From assembly GCA_910586545.1 (NCBI GenBank), contig CAJUIQ010000049.1, positions 1 through 7,047 of the forward strand: a stretch of DNA of 7,047 nt, in the 5' to 3' direction. This document shows positions 1-4,805 of the stretch, piece by piece; positions within the stretch are counted from its first letter, which is position 1, and every line of letters begins with the position of its first letter. This DNA is from an uncultured Eubacteriales bacterium (GTDB lineage Bacteria; Bacillota; Clostridia; Oscillospirales; CAG-272). The notes under the pieces are model-generated. The model did no database searches. It had not been told where the DNA came from and worked only from the letters and a program-made list of their open reading frames with translations. Both the position numbers and the translations under genes were made by a program.

Positions 1-2338
1 TCATGCCCAGGATTTTAGCGAGAAGCCAAAGTTTTATGCTTTAGTAGAATTCCCATATCCCAGTGGCGCAGGGATGCATGTGGGTCATATTAAGGCATAT
101 ATCGGCCTGGAGGTTGTTTCCAGAAAACGCCGGATGCAGGGTTATAACGTCCTGTTTCCTATTGGATTTGACGCCTTTGGACTTCCTACCGAAAACTATG
201 CAGTAAAAACAGGCATTCATCCCAGAAAAGTGACAGATGCCAATATTGAAAAGTTTACTCAACAGTTAAAACGAGTAGGTTTTTCCTTGGATTGGAGCCG
301 AGTGGTTGATACCACTGATGAAGACTATTATAAATGGACCCAGTGGATTTTTCTGAAAATGCTGGATCATGGACTGGTCTTCCGAGATAAAGCGCTGGTA
401 AACTACTGCCCAAGCTGTAAGGTAGTTTTATCGAACGAAGACTCGCAGGGAGGAAAATGCGATATCTGCCATAGCGATGTAGTGCAGAAATCGAAGGATG
501 TTTGGTACTTACGGATTACAGAATATGCTGACAAGCTGCTCGAGGGACTGGAAGAGGTAGATTATCTTCCAAATGTTAAACAGCAGCAGATCAACTGGAT
601 CGGCAGATCCACAGGCGCTTTTGTGGATTTCTCTATTACGAACATAGACGAGAAACTTACCGTATATACGACTCGCCCCGACACGCTGTTCGGCGTTACA
701 TTTATGGTTATGGCTCCGGAGCATCCGATCATTGACGCCAATGTCGATAAGATTTCCAATATGGCTGATATTGAGGCCTATCGTGCAGAGTGTGCCAAAA
801 AGACTGAATTTGAGCGTACCCAACTAAATAAGGACAAAACGGGCGTGCGTATCGAGGGGCTGTACGCCGTGAATCCGGTGAACGGAAAAGAAATCCCCAT
901 TTACATTTCCGACTACGTAATGATGGGCTATGGTACCGGTGCAATCATGGCTGTTCCTGCCCATGATCAGCGTGACTATGATTTTGCAAAGAAGTTTGGA
1001 ATTGAAATTGTTGAGGTAATCAAGGGCGGTGATGTTTCTAGGGAAGCGTATACCGGCGATGGGGAAATGGTAAACTCTGGTTTCTTAAACGGCTATACCA
1101 ATAAAAAAGAATCTATTGAAAAAGCAATTTCCCAACTGGAAAAGATAGGTAAGGGCAAAGCCGGCGTTCAGTATAAAATGAAAGACTGGGCGTTTAATCG
1201 CCAGCGGTACTGGGGCGAACCGATTCCTGTTATTCACTGCGACAAGTGTGGGATTGTAGGCGTCCCCTATGAAGAATTGCCTCTGCGCCTGCCTGAAATG
1301 GAAAACTTTGAACCGGGTACAGAAGGAGAAAGTCCTCTGGCAAAAATCGAGTCCTTTGTAAACTGCACATGTCCGAAATGCGGTGGCAAGGCGCGTAGAG
1401 AAACAGATACAATGCCTCAATGGGCAGGTTCCTCCTGGTATTTTTTGCGGTATATGGATCCTCACAATCATACGTGTTTGGCTGACCCTGAAAAACTATC
1501 ATACTGGTCTCCTGTAGACTGGTATAACGGCGGAATGGAGCATGTAACGCGGCACATGATCTATTCTCGTTTCTGGCATCGTTTCTTGTATGATATCGGT
1601 GTGGTTCCTACAAAGGAGCCTTATGCCAAACGTACCGCGCAAGGACTTATTTTAGGCCCGGACGGCGATAAGATGAGTAAGTCTAAGGGCAATGTAGTGG
1701 ATCCTAACGATGTGGTGGACGAATATGGCGCCGATGTCCTGCGATTGTATGTGTTGTTTATGGGAGACTATGAAAAAGCAGCTCCCTGGTCGGAAAAGAG
1801 CGTAAAGGGCTGCAAACGCTTTTTGGAGAGAACAGTCGGATTGATGGATCTGGTGCAGGGAACCGGGACAACGCCGGCGCTGGAGTCTTCGTTCCATAAA
1901 ACGATTAAGAAGGTAACCCGCGATATTGAAGAAATGAAGTTCAATACGGCGATTGCAGCTATGATGGCCCTTATAAATGAAATTTATGACGTAGGCACGT
2001 TGACAGTGGATGAGATGAAAACCTTTGCTCGTCTACTGTGTCCTTTTGCGCCGCATATCAGTGAGGAAATCTGGGAGCAATGCGGTGAAAGACAACTGTT
2101 GTCTCTTTCTGATTGGCCTGCCTATGATGAGGCTAAAACTATCGACGATACCATTGAAATTGCCGTACAAATTTGTGGAAAATTGCGTGCGACTATACAG
2201 ATTCCTAGAGAGGCCGATCAAAGCATTGTTCTTGCTGCTGCCAAGGCAGACGGCAAAGTGCAGGCTGCTTTGGCAGGAAAAACTATTGTGAAGGAAATCT
2301 ATGTGCCTGGCAAAATCGTTAATATCGTGGCAAAATGA
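1..2338 (+). CDS. leuS: Leucyl-tRNA synthetase, 5'-truncated by the window edge
   Basis: Class I aminoacyl-tRNA synthetase that charges tRNA-Leu with leucine in the cytoplasm. The first complete codon is at 2, and 778 codons are visible before TGA at 2336-2338. Bacterial LeuRS is usually about 800-870 residues, so only some 20-30 N-terminal residues are missing. Counting from the first visible codon, the HIGH-type motif is HVGH at 26-29 and the KMSKS motif is at about 557-561 (bases 1670-1684). The CP1 editing domain shows TTRPDT at 223-228 and GTGAIMAVPAHD at 311-322, so proofreading looks intact. Zinc-type cysteine pairs occur at 136/139 with 153/156, and at 413/416 with 455/457/460. The C-terminus has the usual VPGKIVNIV ending. 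The reading frame is uninterrupted. No terminator follows, so some readthrough into rpsU is possible. Its promoter, and any T-box leader, would lie outside the window. Confidence 0.98.
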   Translation, partial: HAQDFSEKPKFYALVEFPYPSGAGMHVGHIKAYIGLEVVSRKRRMQGYNVLFPIGFDAFGLPTENYAVKTGIHPRKVTDANIEKFTQQLKRVGFSLDWSRVVDTTDEDYYKWTQWIFLKMLDHGLVFRDKALVNYCPSCKVVLSNEDSQGGKCDICHSDVVQKSKDVWYLRITEYADKLLEGLEEVDYLPNVKQQQINWIGRSTGAFVDFSITNIDEKLTVYTTRPDTLFGVTFMVMAPEHPIIDANVDKISNMADIEAYRAECAKKTEFERTQLNKDKTGVRIEGLYAVNPVNGKEIPIYISDYVMMGYGTGAIMAVPAHDQRDYDFAKKFGIEIVEVIKGGDVSREAYTGDGEMVNSGFLNGYTNKKESIEKAISQLEKIGKGKAGVQYKMKDWAFNRQRYWGEPIPVIHCDKCGIVGVPYEELPLRLPEMENFEPGTEGESPLAKIESFVNCTCPKCGGKARRETDTMPQWAGSSWYFLRYMDPHNHTCLADPEKLSYWSPVDWYNGGMEHVTRHMIYSRFWHRFLYDIGVVPTKEPYAKRTAQGLILGPDGDKMSKSKGNVVDPNDVVDEYGADVLRLYVLFMGDYEKAAPWSEKSVKGCKRFLERTVGLMDLVQGTGTTPALESSFHKTIKKVTRDIEEMKFNTAIAAMMALINEIYDVGTLTVDEMKTFARLLCPFAPHISEEIWEQCGERQLLSLSDWPAYDEAKTIDDTIEIAVQICGKLRATIQIPREADQSIVLAAAKADGKVQAALAGKTIVKEIYVPGKIVNIVAK

Positions 2339-2367
2339 GTTTCTTTTGGAAAATATTAAAATAATAC

Positions 2368-2396
2368 TTGACAGAAAAGCGATTTTGCGATAAAAT
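2368..2396 (+). promoter_or_regulatory. Sigma-A promoter for rpsU
   Basis: A perfect -35 TTGACA at 2368-2373 is followed by a 17-base spacer and a -10 TAAAAT at 2391-2396 (5 of 6 to TATAAT). It lies 30 bases past the leuS stop and about 50 bases before the rpsU start, so rpsU can be transcribed independently of leuS. The predicted start of transcription is near 2402-2404. This is read from motifs alone. Confidence 0.82.
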
Positions 2397-2410
2397 ATAA
2401 AAGAAGTTTT

Positions 2411-2433
2411 TTCGCTTCAACGGCACAAGCGAA
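2411..2433 (+). promoter_or_regulatory. Hairpin in the rpsU leader, next to the ribosome binding site
   Basis: TTCGCTT (2411-2417) and AAGCGAA (2427-2433) are perfect 7-bp complements around a 9-base loop. The stem abuts the Shine-Dalgarno run GGGAGGG (2434-2440). U residues at 2407-2410 could extend it by U-G and U-A pairs into that run and partly hide it. This would suit control of S21 translation, but no known leader family was recognised and the role is inference. Confidence 0.45.
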
Positions 2434-2447
2434 GGGAGGGAAACAGA

Positions 2448-2624
2448 ATGGCAGAAATTAGAGTAAAAGAGAATGAAACTCTTGACAGTGCGCTCCGTCG
2501 CTTTAAGCGTCAGTGCCAGAGATCCGGTATCCAGGCCGAACTTCGCAAGAGAGAATGTTACGAAAAGCCCAGTGTAAAGAGAAAGAAAAAGTCTGAGGCA
2601 GCAAGAAAGCGTAAGTATAAGTAA
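2448..2624 (+). CDS. rpsU: 30S ribosomal protein S21
   Basis: A 58-residue, very basic protein of the small ribosomal subunit, which takes part in translation initiation near the 3' end of 16S rRNA. The sequence starts MAEIRVKENETLDSALRRFK, which is the conserved S21 N-terminus. It continues with the RSGIQAELRKRECYEKPS core and a lysine/arginine-rich tail ending KRKYK. Length and motifs fit the family exactly. The ATG at 2448 is set by the purine-rich Shine-Dalgarno GGGAGGG at 2434-2440, 7 bases upstream. The gene has its own promoter at 2368-2396 and an intrinsic terminator immediately downstream, so it forms a single-gene transcription unit. In many Bacillota yqeY follows rpsU; here a dehydrogenase does. 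Confidence 0.97.
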   Translation: MAEIRVKENETLDSALRRFKRQCQRSGIQAELRKRECYEKPSVKRKKKSEAARKRKYK

Positions 2625-2633
2625 AATACGGAT

Positions 2634-2660
2634 AGGGCTGATCATTGGATCAGCCCTTTT
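2634..2660 (+). terminator. Intrinsic terminator after rpsU
   Basis: AGGGCTGATC (2634-2643) pairs perfectly with GATCAGCCCT (2648-2657) over a 4-base ATTG loop, giving a 10-bp stem. The U tract is TTTT at 2657-2660, then CATTTC. It begins 9 bases after the rpsU stop, a classic rho-independent terminator position. Confidence 0.92.
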
Positions 2661-2662
2661 CA

Positions 2663-2690
2663 TTTCAATAGAGTGTTGCGTTCCTACAAT
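2663..2690 (+). promoter_or_regulatory. Weak candidate promoter for the hydroxyacid dehydrogenase
   Basis: TACAAT at 2685-2690 is a good -10 element. The best -35 partner is a poor TTTCAA at 2663-2668 with a 16-base spacer. Because a strong terminator separates this gene from rpsU, a promoter is expected in the 2661-2710 interval, but the match is weak. Confidence 0.35.
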
Positions 2691-2713
2691 ACAAAAGAAA
2701 GCTGGATGGTATT

Positions 2714-3661
2714 ATGAAAATCGCAATATTAGATGCAAATACATTAGGAAAAGATATTAGTTTTGCCTGCTTACAGAGATTGGGCGAGATAATCACTTAT
2801 CCCACTACAACACCTTCTCAAGTGGCCGAAAGACTGCGGGAGGTAGATTGCGTTATTGTGAATAAGGTGCGTTTAGAAGAAAGCGTATTGACACATGCAG
2901 ATCAATTGAAGCTGGTTTGCGTGGCGGCAACCGGATATGATAATATTTGTCTGACCGACATGGAGGCTAGGGGAATCGCTGTTTGCAATGTAGTGGGATA
3001 TTCCACCCACAGCGTGGCACAGCTCACCGTGTCTATGGTGTTGTCTCTGGCCATGCATCTGCCTGCATACAACCGCTATGTAGAAAGCGGGGCTTATACA
3101 AGCAGCGGTGTGGCAAATTGCCTTGTCCCTGTGTATCACGAATTAGCTGGGAAAACTTGGGGGATCGTTGGTTGCGGCAACATTGGCAGGCAGGTAGCCG
3201 CCGTGGCAGAGGCGATAGGCTGTCGGGTGATTGTATGCAAAAGACAGCCGGATCCCACGTACTTTTGTGTAGACATCGATACTTTGTGCAAAGAGGCGGA
3301 CGTGATCACGGTGCATACGCCGCTAACTTCAGAAACGGAAAATCTGATATCCAAGGAACGCATTGCTTTGATGAAGACGGACGCTATTGTGGTAAATGTG
3401 GCAAGGGGAGCAGTTTGTGATGAGGAAGCGCTGTGTCAAGCAATTTTAGAAGACAGATTAGGCGGCCTTGGCGTAGATGTGTACACAGAAGAACCTTTTC
3501 CCTCGAACAGCGCATACAGCGCTGTAATGCATATGGACAATGTGTGTCTCACACCTCATATGGCTTGGGGCGCCTATGAGGCGCGTAGCCGATGCATGGA
3601 GGAGATTTGTGAGAATATAAAAGCCTTTTATCAGGGAAGGCAAAGAAACCGTTTGGTATAG
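2714..3661 (+). CDS. D-isomer-specific 2-hydroxyacid dehydrogenase (glycerate dehydrogenase / hydroxypyruvate reductase-like)
   Basis: A 315-residue cytoplasmic oxidoreductase of the D-2-hydroxyacid dehydrogenase family, which interconverts 2-keto acids and D-2-hydroxyacids using a nicotinamide cofactor. The substrate-binding half contains VAATGYDNI (70-78). The Rossmann dinucleotide site is GCGNIG at 153-158. The catalytic triad is visible with normal spacing: Arg231 (NVARG), Glu260 (TEEP) and His282 (TPHMAWG). The residue that is usually an acidic NAD selector at the end of beta-2 is replaced by the stretch CKRQPDP (175-181). This suggests NADP(H) preference and recalls the GRQP of mammalian GRHPR (inference). 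The exact substrate cannot be told: hydroxypyruvate, glyoxylate or another 2-keto acid are all possible. The ATG at 2714 follows a modest Shine-Dalgarno, GGATGG, at 2704-2709. It is separated from rpsU by a terminator and from spoIIR by a forespore promoter, so it seems monocistronic. Confidence 0.9.
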   Translation: MKIAILDANTLGKDISFACLQRLGEIITYPTTTPSQVAERLREVDCVIVNKVRLEESVLTHADQLKLVCVAATGYDNICLTDMEARGIAVCNVVGYSTHSVAQLTVSMVLSLAMHLPAYNRYVESGAYTSSGVANCLVPVYHELAGKTWGIVGCGNIGRQVAAVAEAIGCRVIVCKRQPDPTYFCVDIDTLCKEADVITVHTPLTSETENLISKERIALMKTDAIVVNVARGAVCDEEALCQAILEDRLGGLGVDVYTEEPFPSNSAYSAVMHMDNVCLTPHMAWGAYEARSRCMEEICENIKAFYQGRQRNRLV

Positions 3662-3662
3662 G

Positions 3663-3717
3663 GCGCTATAAAAGTTTTTGAAAAATTTTTTATTTTTTGC
3701 ATAAACCTGTATAGCGC
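3663..3717. repeat. Perfect 8-bp inverted repeat flanking an A/T-rich tract
   Basis: GCGCTATA (3663-3670) and TATAGCGC (3710-3717) are exact complements 39 bases apart. The interior is almost pure A/T (runs of T, then A, then T at 3674-3698). It starts one base past the dehydrogenase stop, and its right arm sits in the spacer of the spoIIR sigma-F promoter. It lacks a following U tract, so it is not a normal terminator. The A/T tract directly upstream of the -35 could act as an UP-like or bent element. Function is unknown. Confidence 0.5.
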
Positions 3718-3727
3718 GGGGAATACT
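3699..3727 (+). promoter_or_regulatory. Forespore sigma-F promoter of spoIIR
   Basis: The -35 GCATA (3699-3703) matches the Bacillus subtilis sigma-F consensus GYATA. After a 15-base spacer, GGGAATACT (3719-3727) matches the -10 consensus GGNRANAMT at every defined position. Transcription should start near 3733-3735, about 25 bases before the spoIIR ATG. spoIIR is a known sigma-F regulon member in B. subtilis, so motif and gene support each other. Sigma-G recognises similar sequences and cannot be excluded. Confidence 0.85.
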
Positions 3728-3753
3728 ACCATACCAGCAAAGAAAGGTATGGT
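3728..3753. promoter_or_regulatory. Perfect dyad at the predicted spoIIR transcription start; candidate operator
   Basis: ACCATACC (3728-3735) and GGTATGGT (3746-3753) are exact 8-bp inverted repeats around a 10-base A-rich spacer. The left arm spans the expected transcription start and the right arm contains the GG of the putative Shine-Dalgarno AAAGG (3743-3747). If the start is near 3734, most of the left arm is not in the mRNA. A DNA-binding operator then fits better than an RNA hairpin. The regulator is unknown. Confidence 0.5.
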
Positions 3754-3759
3754 TTCATT

Positions 3760-4377
3760 ATGAAGGTAAAAGTTTTGGTTTGTATGTGTGTATCCATTCT
3801 TGCAGCGTTTCTGTTTGTGTCTGTTCTTCCAATTCACGGGGAAGAAAAAATATACAGCGATATGATCCGTCTCCACGTAATCGCCGCTTCTGACAGTGAA
3901 GAGGATCAGGCGGTAAAACTGTTGGTGCGGGATGCTGTACTGGAGATCGTGGAGCACTCTATGAAAAATGTGGAAAGCCAAGAGGAAGCAGCAGCGGCTA
4001 TTGAAGCTGCGCATGATGAGATTTGTGCTGCCGCAAAAGCTGTTTTGGAGCGCGAAGGATTTGATTATCCCGTTTGGGCGGAGCTTGGGCTAGAGAATTA
4101 TCCTGAACGAGTGTATGAGGGATTCACTTTACCGGCGGGTCAGTATACGTCGCTGCGTGTAATCATTGGAAGTGGGGAAGGGCACAACTGGTGGTGCGTG
4201 CTGTATCCGCCCCTTTGTACCACTGCTGCTCAGGAACGAGAAAAGGTATTTATCACTGCAGGATTTACAGACGAGCAGTATAAAACTATTACGGAAACCG
4301 GAGAAGTGAAGTACAAAGTTAAGTTTAAAATTTTGGAAATATTATCCTCGTTTTTTACCGGAGAAAAAGATTCATAA
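3760..4377 (+). CDS. spoIIR: Stage II sporulation protein R, forespore-to-mother-cell signal
   Basis: A 205-residue secreted signalling protein. In the known B. subtilis pathway, SpoIIR is made in the forespore under sigma-F and exported to the intermembrane space. There it activates the protease SpoIIGA, which processes pro-sigma-E in the mother cell. Residues 1-27 form an export signal or anchor: two lysines, then a hydrophobic stretch to about 23. Family hallmarks are IRLHVIAASDSEEDQ (36-50), GHNWWCVLYPPLC (141-153) and KYKVKFKILEI (184-194). An alanine/glutamate-rich helical stretch at about 70-100 lies between them. Length fits the family. Start choice: ATG at 3760 gives a proper signal segment, although the nearest Shine-Dalgarno (AAAGG, 3743-3747) is about 12 bases away. 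A sigma-F promoter lies just upstream. No terminator follows, so transcripts could run into the tRNA genes. Confidence 0.95.
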   Translation: MKVKVLVCMCVSILAAFLFVSVLPIHGEEKIYSDMIRLHVIAASDSEEDQAVKLLVRDAVLEIVEHSMKNVESQEEAAAAIEAAHDEICAAAKAVLEREGFDYPVWAELGLENYPERVYEGFTLPAGQYTSLRVIIGSGEGHNWWCVLYPPLCTTAAQEREKVFITAGFTDEQYKTITETGEVKYKVKFKILEILSSFFTGEKDS

Positions 4378-4404
4378 AAAAATAGAAAAAATTGCATTTA
4401 GTTG

Positions 4405-4433
4405 TTGACAAGCTGGATTCTTTATGATATAAT
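4405..4433 (+). promoter_or_regulatory. Perfect-consensus sigma-A promoter of the tRNA operon
   Basis: TTGACA (4405-4410), a 17-base spacer and TATAAT (4428-4433) match the housekeeping consensus at all 12 positions with ideal spacing. The predicted transcription start is near 4439-4441, leaving a leader of only about 5-7 bases before tRNA-Met. Such strong promoters are typical of stable RNA genes. Confidence 0.95.
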
Positions 4434-4445
4434 CATAGAGCGCGT

Positions 4446-4522
4446 GGCGGAATAGCTCAGCTGGCTAGAGCAATCGGTTCATACCCGATAGGTCGTGGGT
4501 TCAAGTCCAACTTCCGCTACCA
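4446..4522 (+). tRNA. tRNA-Met (CAT), elongator type
   Basis: A 77-base cloverleaf with encoded CCA at 4520-4522. The acceptor stem is GGCGGAA/TTCCGCT, with a G1-U72 wobble and discriminator A. The D stem is GCTC/GAGC. The anticodon stem ATCGG/CCGAT holds the loop TTCATAC, with anticodon CAT at 4480-4482. The anticodon stem lacks the GGG/CCC pairs of initiator tRNA. The TTCATAC loop is usual for elongator Met in Bacillota rather than the lysidine-modified tRNA-Ile2. The T stem GTGGG/CCAAC has one G-A mismatch (4497 with 4509), which is unusual. It is the first gene of a two-tRNA operon. Confidence 0.93.
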
Positions 4523-4523
4523 C

Positions 4524-4598
4524 GGCCCGTTGGTCAAGCGGTCAAGACACCGCCCTTTCACGGCGGTAACGGGGGTTCGATTCCCCCACGGGTCACCA
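4524..4598 (+). tRNA. tRNA-Glu (TTC)
   Basis: A 75-base cloverleaf with encoded CCA at 4596-4598. The acceptor stem is GGCCCGT/ACGGGTC (one G-U pair) with discriminator A. The anticodon stem CCGCC/GGCGG carries the loop CTTTCAC, with anticodon TTC at 4557-4559. The T stem is GGGGG/CCCCC with a TTCGATT loop. The single base C4523 separates it from tRNA-Met, so both come from one precursor and need accurate processing at the junction. Confidence 0.97.
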
Positions 4599-4616
4599 GT
4601 GGAAGAGTCACTGCGC

Positions 4617-4647
4617 AAAAAGGTACGCACATTGTGCGTACCTTTTT
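4617..4647 (+). terminator. Intrinsic terminator of the tRNA operon
   Basis: GGTACGCAC (4622-4630) pairs with GTGCGTACC (4634-4642) over a 3-base loop. The stem is extended by A5 (4617-4621) against T5 (4643-4647). The A and T tracts make it usable from either strand. It lies 18 bases after the tRNA-Glu CCA. Confidence 0.95.
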
Positions 4648-4683
4648 CCATTACATGTATAAAGGATTAATTATGCATTCCTG

Positions 4684-4712
4684 TTGCAATACAGCGAAGC
4701 TTATGGTACAAT
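4684..4712 (+). promoter_or_regulatory. Sigma-A promoter for nfnAB
   Basis: TTGCAA (4684-4689), a 17-base spacer and TACAAT (4707-4712) match the housekeeping consensus closely (4 of 6 and 5 of 6). The predicted start near 4719 leaves a leader of about 87 bases before nfnA. It follows the tRNA terminator, so it is the likely main promoter of the nfnA-nfnB operon. Confidence 0.75.
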
Positions 4713-4723
4713 AGGATAAAACA

Positions 4724-4801
4724 ATGCAGGAAATAGAGCGACTTCTGTCATTTGCTGTAAAATTTTTATTCCCTTTACCGGATACGGAAAGGAACCGATA
4801 G
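4724..4801 (+). CDS. Possible 25-codon leader peptide upstream of nfnA
   Basis: An ATG at 4724 opens a 25-codon frame reading MQEIERLLSFAVKFLFPLPD and five further residues, ending in TAG at 4799-4801, four bases before the nfnA ATG. It would start only about 5 bases into the predicted transcript. The AGGA at 4713-4716 would then lie outside the mRNA, and translation would have to be nearly leaderless unless the transcript starts earlier. Its stop position would allow coupling to nfnA, whose own Shine-Dalgarno is poorly spaced. No homology is recognised, and a chance frame of this size is quite possible. Confidence 0.25.
   Translation: MQEIERLLSFAVKFLFPLPDTERNR
4772..4792 (+). promoter_or_regulatory. 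Hairpin covering the nfnA ribosome binding site
   Basis: CCTTT (4772-4776) pairs with AAAGG (4788-4792) and CCG (4778-4780) with CGG (4785-4787). A4777 is bulged and the loop is GATA. The 3' arm contains the only plausible nfnA Shine-Dalgarno, AAAGGAA, about 12 bases before the ATG. Folding would therefore block ribosome entry. Control of nfnA translation is inferred; no known riboswitch was recognised. Confidence 0.4.
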
Positions 4802-4805
4802 TATT

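Noticed and set aside
1085..1471. Antisense frame of 128 codons inside leuS
   Set aside because: leuS is conserved and continuous here; the antisense translation has no recognisable features.
2319..2663. Open frame of 114 codons on the minus strand over rpsU
   Set aside because: It runs through the rpsU promoter, gene and terminator in antisense, and its composition merely mirrors the lysine-rich S21 codons.
4446..4522. Initiator tRNA-fMet or lysidine-type tRNA-Ile2, both of which share anticodon CAT
   Set aside because: There are no GGG/CCC anticodon-stem pairs and no unpaired 1-72 typical of the initiator, and the TTCATAC loop fits elongator Met better than Ile2.
4597..4613. Small inverted repeat CAGTG/CACTG at the tRNA-Glu 3' end, considered as an attachment-site core
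   Set aside because: It is only 5 bp, and no integrase, direct repeat or mobile gene is nearby.
4681..4694. Partial palindrome CTGT-TGCAAT-ACAG over the nfnAB -35, considered as a redox-regulator (Rex-like) operator
   Set aside because: The arms are only 4 bp and the sequence does not match the TTGTGA-type Rex half-sites.
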